Shown: positions 45,089 to 54,037, counted from the stretch's first letter. The stretch: DNA of 64,000 nucleotides from Pseudomonas cuatrocienegasensis (GCF_900110925.1 NZ_FOFP01000015.1:78712-142711); one strand, 5' to 3'. A program made the numbers and translations. The notes: generated by a model not told the origin, from the sequence alone.

Positions 45089-45913
45089 ATGTCCATTACC
45101 CGTCATACCGCTGTACCGTCCCTGGGCCAGGGCGCTCGCTGGCTGGGTTGTGCCACTGCACTGGCGGTGAGCCCGCAGGTGCTGGCCGATGCGTTCGAGC
45201 CAGTGTGGTCGTTCCGTAACGTGTCGCTCAATTACCTGGACTGGTCCAAGGGCACCGAAGACCGTACGGCCAGCAACGCCGCGAAAGGCGATTTCTTCTT
45301 CCTCGAAGTGGAAGGCGGGGTGGGCTTTACCTGGGGTGAGTTCTACGGCTTTGCCGACTGGGAAAACCCGGGCAACAAGAAGCGCGAGGACGATGGCCGC
45401 GACCAGCGCCGCAGCGCTGCCAAGATCACCTCGCACCTGTACTTGGGCGAGTCGCCGTTTTCCGTCTACCTGCATGTCTACGATTTTCGTGACCCCGGCT
45501 ATGACGGGCGCGAGCAGGACCAGGTCGTCGGCCTGGGCTATCGCCACACCTTCGACAATGGCCTGTGGTTCAAGCCGTTTCTTGGCGTCGCCCACGTCAA
45601 CAGCGCCAACTACAGCGGGATGAACGGTTACATGGCAGGCTGGGTGGCCGGTTACGATTTCACCGTGATGGAGCAGAAACTCAGTGTCACCAACTGGCAT
45701 GAGCTGACCTTCGACCGTGATGACGACTATGTCAGCGAGAACTACGTCAACGGCAGCGCCGGCAAAATGGGTAATAACGGCGCGGTCTCGCTCTGGTGGC
45801 ACCCCGTGTCGGCCATCACCGCCGGCGTGCAGTACCGTTACTCGATGAACAAGCTTGGCACCCCGGACGATTACCAGAACGCGATGATCTATACCCTCAA
45901 ATATAATTTCTGA
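45089..45913 (+). CDS. tsx: Tsx-like nucleoside-specific outer membrane channel
   Basis: A 274-residue outer membrane porin with a signal peptide ending near SPQVLADAFEP and a 12-strand-type barrel rich in aromatic residues. Typical Tsx motifs are visible (SVYLHVYDFRDPGYDGREQDQVVGLGYR and GFADWENP), and the C-terminus ends in Phe (LKYNF). It would carry nucleosides across the outer membrane to NupC. It is preceded by a 120-base gap with small GC-rich hairpins. Confidence 0.88.
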   Translation: MSITRHTAVPSLGQGARWLGCATALAVSPQVLADAFEPVWSFRNVSLNYLDWSKGTEDRTASNAAKGDFFFLEVEGGVGFTWGEFYGFADWENPGNKKREDDGRDQRRSAAKITSHLYLGESPFSVYLHVYDFRDPGYDGREQDQVVGLGYRHTFDNGLWFKPFLGVAHVNSANYSGMNGYMAGWVAGYDFTVMEQKLSVTNWHELTFDRDDDYVSENYVNGSAGKMGNNGAVSLWWHPVSAITAGVQYRYSMNKLGTPDDYQNAMIYTLKYNF

Positions 45914-45964
45914 TGCCGCCACCCGCCCTCCGGCGGGTGTCTTTGCCACTGCCGAGAATTTGCC

Positions 45965-46738
45965 ATGACTGCCGATCAAACCCTGGCCCAGCAGGCCGTT
46001 GCGCTGCTCGACCTGACTTCCCTCAACGCCGACGACGACGAGGCGCGCATCATCGCCCTGTGCCAGCGGGCGCTCAGCCCAGCCGGCACGGTGGCGGCGG
46101 TGTGCGTCTACCCAGCGTTCGTCGCGCTGGCGCGGCGCACCCTGGATGAGCTGGGCGGCGCAGCCGTGCGGGTGGCGACTGTGACCAACTTCCCGGCGGG
46201 GGCGGCGGATGTCGAGGCTGCCGCTGCACAAACCGCTGCTGCAGTAGCAGCGGGCGCCGACGAAGTAGATGTGGTCTACCCCTATCGCGCGTTACTGGCG
46301 GGCGATGCCGCCGTGGGCCGCGCCCTGGTGGCCGCTTGTCGGGCGGCGTGCGGTAGCCGCGTACTGCTCAAGGTGATTCTGGAAACCGGCGAGTTGCAGG
46401 ACCCCGCGCTGATCCGTCAGGCCAGCCTGGATGCTATCGATGCGGGCGCCGACTTTATCAAGACCAGCACTGGCAAGGTGGCTGTCAACGCCACCGCCGA
46501 GGCGGCGCGGATCATGCTCGCGGCGATTGTCGAGCGTGGTGCGCAGGTGGGCTTCAAACCGGCCGGGGGCATCCGCACCCTGGCCGATGCGCGGCTGTAT
46601 ATCGACTTGGCGGGCGAGATCCTGGGTGCCGACTGGGTCACGCCGGCGCACCTGCGTCTCGGTGCATCCAGCCTGCTGGATGATCTGTTGGCGACCTTGG
46701 GCCAGGCAGCGGCAGCGGGGCACCACAGTGGCTACTGA
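45965..46738 (+). CDS. deoC: Deoxyribose-phosphate aldolase
   Basis: Splits 2-deoxyribose-5-phosphate to acetaldehyde and glyceraldehyde-3-phosphate. The 257-residue TIM barrel has the Schiff-base lysine in DFIKTSTGKVAV, a second active-site lysine in LKVILETGEL, and GFKPAGGIRTL. The start is ATG 45965. It overlaps deoA by 11 bases. Confidence 0.96.
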   Translation: MTADQTLAQQAVALLDLTSLNADDDEARIIALCQRALSPAGTVAAVCVYPAFVALARRTLDELGGAAVRVATVTNFPAGAADVEAAAAQTAAAVAAGADEVDVVYPYRALLAGDAAVGRALVAACRAACGSRVLLKVILETGELQDPALIRQASLDAIDAGADFIKTSTGKVAVNATAEAARIMLAAIVERGAQVGFKPAGGIRTLADARLYIDLAGEILGADWVTPAHLRLGASSLLDDLLATLGQAAAAGHHSGY

Positions 46739-48047
46739 GCTGTGGCTGGCCCAGGAAGTGATTGGCCAGAAGCGCGACGGCCAGGTGCTCGCGGCGGCGG
46801 ATATCCAGCGGTTTGTCGAAGGTATTACCGACGGCAGCGTGGGCGAGGGGCAGATGGCCGCCTTTGCCATGGCCGTGCTGCTCAAGGGCATGACGGTCGC
46901 CGAACGTATCGCGCTGACCTGCGCCATGCGTGACTCCGGCCAGGTGCTGCAGTGGCAGTTGCCCGGCCCGGTGGTGGACAAGCACTCCACCGGCGGCGTC
47001 GGTGATCTGGTCAGCCTGGTCCTGGCACCGCTGCTGGCCGCCTGTGGCTGCTATGTGCCGATGATTTCCGGGCGTGGCCTGGGCCACACCGGCGGCACCC
47101 TGGATAAACTCGAGAGCATCCCCGGTTACTGCATCCAGCCCACCCCCGAGCGCTTGCGTGAGGTGGTTGCCGAGGTTGGCTGCGCGATCATCGGCCAGAC
47201 CGCCGACCTGGCGCCGGCGGACAAACGCCTGTATGCCATTCGTGATGTCACCGCCACCGTCGAGTCGATTGACCTGATCACCGCCTCGATCCTCGGAAAG
47301 AAACTGGCGGCTGGCCTCGACGTGTTGGTCATGGACGTCAAGGTCGGCAATGGCGCCTTTATGCGCGAGCTGTCCGAAGCCGAGGCCCTGGCCCGTAGCC
47401 TGGTGGAGGTGGCCAACGGCGCGGGCGTGCGCACCCAGGCGCGGGTCAGCGATATGAATCAGCCCCTGGCACGCAGTGCCGGCAATGCCCTGGAGGTCGA
47501 GGAAGCGCTGGCCCTGCTCGCGGGCGAGGTACGCAGCCCGCGGCTGTGGGCGCTGACCCTGACCCTGGCCGAGGACATTCTCCTGGCGGCGCAACGCGTG
47601 ACTACCCGTAAAGAGGCCCAGGCTCAACTGCAGGCAGTTTGGACCAGTGGCGCGGCGCTGCAGCGCTTCTCGCGTATGGTCGCCGCTCTCGGTGGGCCGA
47701 ACGATCTGCAGCGTGCGCCCTGGGATTATCTGCCCCAAGCCCCGGTCACGCGGCGCATCGAAGCCTCGCACAGCGGCTATGTCAGCACGGTGGATACCCG
47801 TGCCATCGGCCTGGCGGTGATCGGGCTGGGCGGTGGTCGTCAGCAGGCGGGTGATGCCATCGATGCGTCGGTGGGCTTCAGCCAGTTGGCCCTGCCTGGC
47901 GAGCCGGCAGGGCCGGGGCATGTACTGGCCTGCGTGCATGCGCGGGATGCGGCCAGCGCCGATTTGGCCGAGCAGGCGCTGCGCCGTGCTTATCAGCTTG
48001 CTGACGCGCCGGTCGCTGCCAATGCGCTGATTTTGGCCCATCTCTAG
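46728..48047 (+). CDS. deoA: Thymidine phosphorylase
   Basis: Phosphorolyses thymidine or deoxyuridine to base and deoxyribose-1-phosphate. The 439-residue protein has the family signature SGRGLGHTGGTLDKLESIPG, the phosphate-binding KHSTGGVGD and MDVKVGNGAFM. The frame is open upstream, but the GTG at 46728 inside the deoC end gives the normal family N-terminus (VATELWLAQEVIGQKRDG) with GGGG as ribosome site. Confidence 0.96.
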   Translation: MATELWLAQEVIGQKRDGQVLAAADIQRFVEGITDGSVGEGQMAAFAMAVLLKGMTVAERIALTCAMRDSGQVLQWQLPGPVVDKHSTGGVGDLVSLVLAPLLAACGCYVPMISGRGLGHTGGTLDKLESIPGYCIQPTPERLREVVAEVGCAIIGQTADLAPADKRLYAIRDVTATVESIDLITASILGKKLAAGLDVLVMDVKVGNGAFMRELSEAEALARSLVEVANGAGVRTQARVSDMNQPLARSAGNALEVEEALALLAGEVRSPRLWALTLTLAEDILLAAQRVTTRKEAQAQLQAVWTSGAALQRFSRMVAALGGPNDLQRAPWDYLPQAPVTRRIEASHSGYVSTVDTRAIGLAVIGLGGGRQQAGDAIDASVGFSQLALPGEPAGPGHVLACVHARDAASADLAEQALRRAYQLADAPVAANALILAHL

Positions 48048-48090
48048 ATCGTCACGGTCGAAGGGCGATAACTGATTCAGGAGTTTTCTT

Positions 48091-49335
48091 ATGTCTCGTG
48101 CTGTCCTGCTGGTGCTGGACTCGTTCGGCATTGGCGCCACGGCCGATGCCGAGCGTTTTGGCGACGTCGGTGCCAATACCTTTTTGCATATTGCCGAGGC
48201 TTGCGCGCGGGGCGAGGCCGACAGCGAACGCCGTGCCGGCCCGTTGCAGCTGCCCAATCTGGCACGGCTGGGCCTGGGTCATGCTGCCGCGTTGAGTGCC
48301 GGTTGTTACCCGCCAGGTTTTTCTGCCGAGCAGACAGCGTCGGGGGCCTATGGCTATGCCCGCGAGCTGTCCAGCGGCAAGGACACGCCGTCCGGACACT
48401 GGGAAATGGCCGGCGTGCCGGTGCTTGATGACTGGGGCTATTTCCCTGCAGGTACCCCCTGTTTCCCCCGCGCGCTGGTCGAGGCGTTGATCGAGCGCGG
48501 CAAGCTGCCCGGCATCCTCGGCGATTGTCATGCCTCGGGTACCACCATCCTTGAACAGCTGGGGGACGAACACCTGCGCACAGGTATGCCGATCTGCTAC
48601 ACCTCGGCTGATAGCGTGTTGCAGATCGCCGCCCATGAAGAGACGTTTGGCCTGCAGCGGCTTTACGAGCTGTGCCTTATTGCCCGTGAGCTGTGCGATG
48701 ACTACCAGATCGGCCGGGTGATCGCCCGGCCGTTCAGCGGTGACAGCCCGGCGACCTTCAAACGCACCGGCAATCGCCGCGACTATGCCGTGCCGCCACC
48801 GGCGCCAACCCTGCTGGATCGCCTGTGCGCCGCCGGCGGACAGGTGCATGCGGTGGGCAAGATCGGCGATATCTTCGCCCATCGCGGCATCAGCCAGTTG
48901 TACAAGGCCGACGGCAACGACGCGTTGTTCGACAGCACCCTGCAGGCTCTCGCCCAGGCGCCAGCGCGTAGCCTGGTGTTCAGCAACTTTGTTGATTTCG
49001 ACATGCTCTACGGCCACCGCCGCGACCTGGCCGGCTACGCCCAGGCGCTTGAGGATTTCGACCGACGTTTGCCCGAGTTGATCGGCGCATTGCAGCCCGA
49101 CGACCTGTTGCTGCTCTCGGCCGATCACGGCTGCGACCCCAGTTGGCCGGGCAGCGATCACACCCGCGAACACGTGCCCGTGTTGGCCCTGGGCAAGGGC
49201 GTGGTGGCCGGCAGCCTGGGCGAGCGCGGCAGTTTTGCCGACATTGGCCAGACCCTGGCCGCGTTTTTCGGCCTGGCGCCCTGCAGCCATGGCCTGTCCT
49301 TTTTGCAACCCACTCTTTCGAGGAGTACGCGCTGA
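48091..49335 (+). CDS. deoB: Phosphopentomutase
   Basis: Interconverts (deoxy)ribose-1- and -5-phosphate, linking deoA/deoD to deoC. The 414 residues form an alkaline-phosphatase-like metalloenzyme with LLVLDSFGIGA (first metal Asp), the phospho-threonine region GKDTPSGHWEMAG, and the distal metal site LLSADHGCDPSWPGSDHTREHVPVL. ATG 48091 follows CAGGAG. The stop shares a base with the deoD start. Confidence 0.97.
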   Translation: MSRAVLLVLDSFGIGATADAERFGDVGANTFLHIAEACARGEADSERRAGPLQLPNLARLGLGHAAALSAGCYPPGFSAEQTASGAYGYARELSSGKDTPSGHWEMAGVPVLDDWGYFPAGTPCFPRALVEALIERGKLPGILGDCHASGTTILEQLGDEHLRTGMPICYTSADSVLQIAAHEETFGLQRLYELCLIARELCDDYQIGRVIARPFSGDSPATFKRTGNRRDYAVPPPAPTLLDRLCAAGGQVHAVGKIGDIFAHRGISQLYKADGNDALFDSTLQALAQAPARSLVFSNFVDFDMLYGHRRDLAGYAQALEDFDRRLPELIGALQPDDLLLLSADHGCDPSWPGSDHTREHVPVLALGKGVVAGSLGERGSFADIGQTLAAFFGLAPCSHGLSFLQPTLSRSTR

Positions 49336-50057
49336 TGGCGACTGCACATATTCAGGCTGAACCAGGCGATTTTGCTGAAACCGTACTGATGCCGGGTGAT
49401 CCGCTGCGCGCACGGATGATCGCCGAGACCTACCTGAGCGAGGTACGCCAGGTGAATGCGGTGCGCAATATGCTGGGCTTCACTGGCCTGTATAACGGCC
49501 AGCCGGTGTCGGTGATGGGCTCGGGCATGGGCATTGCCTCTATCTCCATCTACGCCCATGAACTGTACAGCCAGTACGGCGTGCAGCGTATCGTGCGGGT
49601 CGGCAGTTGTGGCTCGGTACAGTCGGGTGTGCGGGTTGGTGAGCTGGTGCTGGCGCTGGGCGCTTCCACCGACTCTCAGGTCAACCGCAAGCGCCTGGGC
49701 GGTTTCGATTTTGCCGCCATCGCTGACTACGCTTTGCTCGCTCATACCGTACAAGCGGCGCAGGCCCGTGGCCTGCCTGTGCACATTGGCAACGTGTTTT
49801 CCGCCGACCTGTTCTATGAGCCCGATCCCGAGCTGTTCGCCAAGATGACCCGCATGGGCATTCTTGCCGTGGAGATGGAAGCGGCCGGGCTGTATGGCGT
49901 GGCGGCGGAACTGGGCCGTCAGGCGCTCACGCTGCTGACGGTCAGCGATCATATCCTCGACGGCGAAAAACTCAGCGCCCAACAGCGCCAGGATGACTTC
50001 CATGACATGGCCAGGCTGGCCTTGGATGCGGTCACCACGCTGCCTGCCCGCGCTTAA
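49335..50057 (+). CDS. deoD: Purine nucleoside phosphorylase DeoD
   Basis: A 240-residue hexameric-type PNP. It has the phosphate-binding GDPLRAR, VGSCGSV, the nucleoside-binding EMEAAGLYGVA and the catalytic Asp in TVSDHILDGE. It completes the pathway by splitting purine (deoxy)nucleosides. It starts at ATG 49335, coupled to deoB, and is the last gene of the operon. The hairpin that follows belongs to the convergent PrrF RNA. Confidence 0.96.
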   Translation: MATAHIQAEPGDFAETVLMPGDPLRARMIAETYLSEVRQVNAVRNMLGFTGLYNGQPVSVMGSGMGIASISIYAHELYSQYGVQRIVRVGSCGSVQSGVRVGELVLALGASTDSQVNRKRLGGFDFAAIADYALLAHTVQAAQARGLPVHIGNVFSADLFYEPDPELFAKMTRMGILAVEMEAAGLYGVAAELGRQALTLLTVSDHILDGEKLSAQQRQDDFHDMARLALDAVTTLPARA

Positions 50058-50066
50058 ATTGCAGGC

Positions 50067-50180
50067 AAAAAAAGACCCGGGTGTTAGCCGGGTCAATAAC
50101 CGTGATTAGCCTGATGAGGAGATAACCTGAAGAGCCTGATGAGAGTCTCTTGAGCTTATCGACTGATCTCGCGATCAGTT
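50067..50180 (-). ncRNA. prrF: PrrF iron-responsive small RNA
   Basis: Gene-free 250-base gap between deoD and cbpA. On the minus strand the predicted RNA starts AACUGAUCGCGAGAUCAGUC. It contains the PrrF core CUCUCAUCAGGCU followed by CUUCAGGUUAUCUCCUCAUC and GGCUAAUCACGG. It ends with GACCCGG-CUAACAC-CCGGGUC and seven T residues (50094-50067). The length of about 114 nt fits PrrF. A Fur box covers its promoter. PrrF represses non-essential iron-using proteins when iron is scarce. Only one copy is seen here, whereas P. aeruginosa has two in tandem at the matching site. Confidence 0.93.
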
Positions 50181-50185
50181 GAGTG

Positions 50186-50214
50186 AATAATAACAATTCT
50201 CATTCATGAGTCAA
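50186..50214 (-). promoter_or_regulatory. PrrF promoter with overlapping Fur box
   Basis: On the minus strand, TTGACT (50214-50209) and TATTAT (50192-50187) are spaced 16 bases apart, predicting a start near 50180. AATGAGAATTGTTATTATT (50204-50186) matches 16 of 19 positions of a typical Fur site and overlaps the -10 and spacer, so Fur binding would block transcription. Confidence 0.85.
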
Positions 50215-50263
50215 CGTCTTTTTGAAAAAGATTCTCAACGGCGGATGAACGGTCGGGCGCTAC

Positions 50264-50290
50264 AAAAAAACCGGCCTCGGCCGGGTTCTT
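50264..50290 (-). terminator. Terminator of cbpA
   Basis: Hairpin CCGGCC-TC-GGCCGG flanked by a seven-base A-run, which becomes a T-run on the minus strand after cbpA. Confidence 0.85.
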
Positions 50291-50307
50291 GATAATGCAG
50301 TGGACAA

Positions 50308-51108
50308 TCACTCATCCGCGTCGGGTAGGCGCAGCTGGGTAACCTCCTTGTTCAGCAGGTCGATGCGTCGTGCCATGCTTTCGATCAGGCTGTGGGCAAT
50401 GCGTGGGTTGCTCTGCATCAGGCTGAGAAATTGCTCTTTGGGAATCACCATTACCGTGCAGGGTTCGCTGGCCAGTACGGTCGCGCTGCGTTTCTCGCGA
50501 GTGAACACCGCCATCGCCCCGAATATCTCGTCTTTCTGCACATCACCGACCTTGTGCCCATTGACATAGGCCTCGGCATGGCCCTCGATGATGATGAACA
50601 CATGATCGGCGGCATCACCCTGGTGGATCAGTTCTTCACCCGCAGCGAAATGCTGGAAGCCGGTGGAAGGGCGAATTTCCGGTTGCTTGAGCCGCGCCAG
50701 CGCGTCCGAGAGCAGCGCGGTATGGCCAACCAGGTACTGAATGAATAGCTCCTGGCGCTGTTCGTTGGCATAGATGTGCTTGAACACGTCGCTGCGTGAA
50801 TAGGGCAGCAGGCTCAGCGGCTCTTCGCTGCTGTAGCGGCAACTGGGCAGGTCGATGCCTTGGCGCAAGCCGACCAGATCACCCTCCTGCAGGTAGAACA
50901 GCGGCCGTTCATCGACTAGCGCGTGCAGCAGGCCATTTTCGATAATGAACAACTGATTGCCCGGCAGCAGCTTGCCCAGGTCGTCGACGCCTTCAAACTG
51001 CAACACTTCGCCGCACGGGGCCAGACCGTCGAGCAGTTTGGCCGGGATGCTTTGCAGTCGGTTGATCAGCTGATCGGCGTACGCCGGTTGCTCCCCGAGT
51101 AGATACAT
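50308..51108 (-). CDS. cbpA: Cyclic-nucleotide-binding protein CbpA
   Basis: A 266-residue protein with a degenerate N-terminal cyclic-nucleotide-binding-like region (LPGNQLFIIENGLLHALVDE...LQEGDLVGL). A better conserved second domain follows (HFAAGEELIHQGDAADHVFIIIEGHAEAYVNG...DEIFGAMAVFTREKRSATVLA) with the phosphate-binding cassette. No DNA-binding domain follows, unlike Crp/Vfr. In P. aeruginosa the gene next to prrF is cbpA, a cAMP-binding protein, which supports the name. Confidence 0.82.
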   Translation of the reverse strand: MYLLGEQPAYADQLINRLQSIPAKLLDGLAPCGEVLQFEGVDDLGKLLPGNQLFIIENGLLHALVDERPLFYLQEGDLVGLRQGIDLPSCRYSSEEPLSLLPYSRSDVFKHIYANEQRQELFIQYLVGHTALLSDALARLKQPEIRPSTGFQHFAAGEELIHQGDAADHVFIIIEGHAEAYVNGHKVGDVQKDEIFGAMAVFTREKRSATVLASEPCTVMVIPKEQFLSLMQSNPRIAHSLIESMARRIDLLNKEVTQLRLPDADE

Positions 51109-51312
51109 GTGTGTAATTCCTTGAACGTGCTGAGCGAGGATCCGTTGGCGATTGATAACGCGTCAAGGGTCCGACGCGGTGTGCAGCTGTATGCCGTTGC
51201 ATGGCCAGGTCGTGGCCATGGGTAACCTGCAGGCCCCTCATGCGCACGAACGTCCCTCAAACAATAGGCGGTGGCGCGTCTTTGGTAAATGTTTGGGCCT
51301 TTAGGTTGTGAG

Positions 51313-51585
51313 CTAGCGCTTGTTGCGCACCTGCGTATCCTCGACCTGAGCGTTGAGAAGTGCCTTGTGCGCCGGTGGCAATTCGCTCCAGTGAACATTC
51401 AGGAGTGCGCCTTCGATGGCGTAGAGCAGCACTCTGGAGGCACGAAAGCCGCGTGCGCGTACCGCGCTATAAGCGCTGGCGGCCCCCAGTCGACGGAGGT
51501 CGTTGGCGCTATGGATACCCACGGCATGCAGCCATTGTGCTGACGTCTTGCCAAGATTCTTGAGTTGTTGCAGTTCGTCGTTCAT
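51313..51585 (-). CDS. TfoX C-terminal-domain protein
   Basis: A 90-residue protein consisting essentially of a TfoX C-terminal-like helix-hairpin-helix domain: LKNLGKTSAQWLHAVGIHSANDLRRLGAASAYSAVRARG. ATG 51585 follows AAGGAGG, a strong ribosome site. The N-terminal TfoX domain is absent, as in many stand-alone homologues. A link to competence is not established here. Confidence 0.8.
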   Translation of the reverse strand: MNDELQQLKNLGKTSAQWLHAVGIHSANDLRRLGAASAYSAVRARGFRASRVLLYAIEGALLNVHWSELPPAHKALLNAQVEDTQVRNKR

Positions 51586-51694
51586 CGAGCCTCCTTGCGC
51601 CGTATGGATAAAGTTTAGGGGTGCTGCGACTTGCCCAGGCGCAGGTGTACAGATGCAGTAGTCAGCGTAGGTGAGGTGTTGAGTGGGGAGGGCC

Positions 51695-52056
51695 TCAGTT
51701 CTGTTCAATGGCCTGATTCAATGCGCAGACTTGCTCGTAGCCATGTTGCGTGGCTATCCGCTTGGTTCTAATGGCGAACATTGACGGTGCGATCTCGGTC
51801 GGGGGGCGGGTATGCAAGCCAAGGTTCTGCGATAGCAATGCTCGATCAGCGCGTTCAGAGCGCTGTTTCTCTCTTGTAGGCCACCACACCAGACAGCGAC
51901 TGGTCCGCCAGGTTGCAGTAGGCGTGTGACATCGACAAAAACAAGTGGCGTGGCAAGCCCCTGCCAGGCTTGGTCAATCACCACCACGTCCATGGGGCAG
52001 TCAGGGCGTAGCTGCTCTTCGGCGCGCCTATCGAATAGCGAGGCGATGGCACGCAT
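51695..52056 (-). pseudogene. Fragment of a class I SAM-dependent methyltransferase, truncated and frameshifted
   Basis: One frame (from 52056) encodes a segment resembling the middle of methyltransferase type 11 proteins (DVVVIDQAWQGLATPLVF, LLQPGGPVAVWCGGL). The likely continuation (RPPTEIAPSMFAIRTKRIAT...) is in another frame and ends at 51695, so a frameshift lies near 51810-51850. The N-terminal SAM-binding GxGxG region, roughly 70 residues, is missing: the remnant begins right after the stop of the pentapeptide gene. No function is expected. Confidence 0.65.
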
Positions 52057-52057
52057 A

Positions 52058-52405
52058 TCATTTAGTGCGATAACGCAGGCGTGTGCCGAAGTTGACCGAC
52101 ATGAGGATCTCGTCGGCGGTCAATTCGGCAGGGAAGTAAGCACCGGAGATTTGCGCATGGGCGACGCTCGCACCTTCAAGCTGTGCTTCGCGCAGATCAA
52201 GGCCACGCAGATCGGCGCCGCGGAAGTAGGCTCCAGTGAAGTCAATCCGCTCGGCATTCAGTAGTCGCAGGTCAAGGCCGCGGAAATCGCCGTGGGCCAG
52301 GTCGATCTGGCCTTCGGCAGGTTTCTGCGCATTGAAGCCTTTGATGTCCTCGTCGCGCAGAAGGCGGTACAGCGGGTTGTCGAGGTGGTGGGGCTGTTCG
52401 GTCAT
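52058..52405 (-). CDS. Pentapeptide repeat protein
   Basis: A 115-residue protein with consecutive pentapeptide repeats (A(D/N)LXX pattern): LAHGDFRGLDLRLLNAERIDFTGAYFRGADLRGLDLREAQLEGASVAHAQISGAYF, about ten units. These fold as a right-handed quadrilateral beta helix. It is too short to judge whether it mimics DNA as the Qnr-type proteins do. ATG 52405 follows AGGGA at 9 bases. Confidence 0.82.
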   Translation of the reverse strand: MTEQPHHLDNPLYRLLRDEDIKGFNAQKPAEGQIDLAHGDFRGLDLRLLNAERIDFTGAYFRGADLRGLDLREAQLEGASVAHAQISGAYFPAELTADEILMSVNFGTRLRYRTK

Positions 52406-52477
52406 GGCGCAAATCCCTAGCGGCTTTGCCACCAGTATAGGTGGCATGCCGGAGTTTGCGCGATGAACGCCTCGGCT

Positions 52478-54037
52478 TCAGAGCCCCGGCAGGCGCTGGC
52501 GGATACGCTCGATAAGGCTGTCCATGCTGGCGCTGTCGTGGGTCTCGACGCGTTTGCAGTGGATCTGCTCGGCTTGACTCAGGGGCTCGCGGCTGCGCTG
52601 TTGGGCAGCGATCACTTCCAGTGTCGCATCCGAGGGGTCGCGGCCTTCGGCCTGGCGCTGGGCCAGCCAACTGGCAATCACCGCGTCGGGGGCATGGCAA
52701 TCAATGATCAGGAAGGGCACGCCGTTCTGCTCGGCCACCCGCGAGGCCGCTTCACGCTGGGCTTGTTTGAGGTAGGTGGCATCAACGACCACGCCGAAGC
52801 CGCTGTGCAAAGCCAGCTCGGCCAGCTCGTGCAGGCGTTGGTAGGTCGCGCTGCTGGCATCGCTGCTGTAGATGCCGCTGTCCAGTGTGTTGCTGGCTCC
52901 CTGCTGCTCGCCGAACAGGCCCTTGCGCACCAGGTCCGAACGCAGGCGCACAGCACCGAGCGCCTCGACCAGGCGCATGGCCACGTGGCTTTTGCCGACC
53001 GACGAGACACCGTGGGTAATGGCCAAAAAGCGCAATGGAATGGCGCTGCAGCGCTCGGCGAGGTCGGCATAGCGGCGGTACTGGCGCAGGATCACGGCGC
53101 GCTTCACGGCATCCTGAGTACCATCAAGGCTGAACAGGGCGACTTTGGCGCGCACCAGCGCCCGGTAGGCCTTGTAGAAGTTCATCAGCTCCAGCGCGGC
53201 GTAATCCCCGGTCAGCTCCAGCCAGGTACTCATGAAGCGCCGGGCCAGGGATTTCAAACCACGGTCTTCCAGGTCCATGACCAGGAAAGCGCTGTCGGCG
53301 GTCGGGTCGGTCAGGCGGAAGGGTTCGTTGAACTCGATACAGTCGAACAGCACCACGCGGCCGTCGATAAGGGTCGCATTGCCCAAATGCACGTCGCCGT
53401 GGCATTCGCGGATAAAACCATCGCGCTTGCGCTGTTCGAGCAGCGGCTTGAGGCGCTCGTAGCTGCTTTCAGCCCAGGCTTCGAGGGCATCAAGTTGCTG
53501 CAGGGCTTCTTTGTCCTGCAGTAGCGGGCGGATCTGCTCGAAGTTCTGCCGCACGGGCGCCATCACCGCTTCGGCACTACCCAGGGGGTTGTCCTGCGGC
53601 ACGCGTGGCGCGGCCAGGTGGAAGGCGGCCAGTTGCTGGGCCAGGTCATCTATATGCGCAGCGGTCAATTCGCCGCGAGCCTGCACGTCGGCGAGCAGGT
53701 CATGCTGGGGAAACTGGCGCATTTTCAGGGCATAGTCGAGTGCCTGACCTTCGCCGCCGAACTGGGGGGCCTGCTCGCTGCCGGTGATCGTGACGACTTC
53801 CAGGTACAGGTCCTGGGTCAGGCGCTGGTTGAGGCGCAGTTCTTCTTGGCAAAAGTGTCGGCGGTCATCCGTGCGGGTGAAGTCGAGAAAGCCGAAGTTC
53901 ACCGGCTTCTTGATCTTGTAAGCGTAGGGGCCGGTCAGGAGCACCCAGGATATGTGGGTCTCGATGACCTGGAACGCGTCTACCGGATGCGGGTAGAGGG
54001 CCGGGTTCTGCAGGGCGGCGATCAGGGCTTGGCTCAC
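52478..54037 (-). CDS. Aminoglycoside phosphotransferase-like kinase fused to P-loop ATPase
   Basis: A 519-residue two-domain protein. The N-terminal part is an APH-like kinase with the catalytic CHGDVHLGNATLIDGRVVLFDCIEFN. The C-terminal part is a P-loop kinase domain with the nucleotide-binding GVSSVGKSHVAMRLVEALGA, a DSGIYSSD segment and VVDATYLKQAQR. The GTG at 54037 (AAGGA 7 bases before) matches the conserved start VSQALIAALQNPALYPHP; longer starts at 54076 or 54157 are less likely. The substrate is unknown; it is widely conserved and not an antibiotic-resistance call. Confidence 0.8.
   Translation of the reverse strand: MSQALIAALQNPALYPHPVDAFQVIETHISWVLLTGPYAYKIKKPVNFGFLDFTRTDDRRHFCQEELRLNQRLTQDLYLEVVTITGSEQAPQFGGEGQALDYALKMRQFPQHDLLADVQARGELTAAHIDDLAQQLAAFHLAAPRVPQDNPLGSAEAVMAPVRQNFEQIRPLLQDKEALQQLDALEAWAESSYERLKPLLEQRKRDGFIRECHGDVHLGNATLIDGRVVLFDCIEFNEPFRLTDPTADSAFLVMDLEDRGLKSLARRFMSTWLELTGDYAALELMNFYKAYRALVRAKVALFSLDGTQDAVKRAVILRQYRRYADLAERCSAIPLRFLAITHGVSSVGKSHVAMRLVEALGAVRLRSDLVRKGLFGEQQGASNTLDSGIYSSDASSATYQRLHELAELALHSGFGVVVDATYLKQAQREAASRVAEQNGVPFLIIDCHAPDAVIASWLAQRQAEGRDPSDATLEVIAAQQRSREPLSQAEQIHCKRVETHDSASMDSLIERIRQRLPGL

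Noticed and set aside
46638..48257. 539-codon open frame on the minus strand
   Set aside because: Antisense to deoA, which carries all thymidine phosphorylase motifs.
50074..50094. Hairpin considered as the deoD terminator
   Set aside because: There is no T-run on the plus strand, whereas the minus strand has seven T residues, so it is primarily the PrrF terminator.
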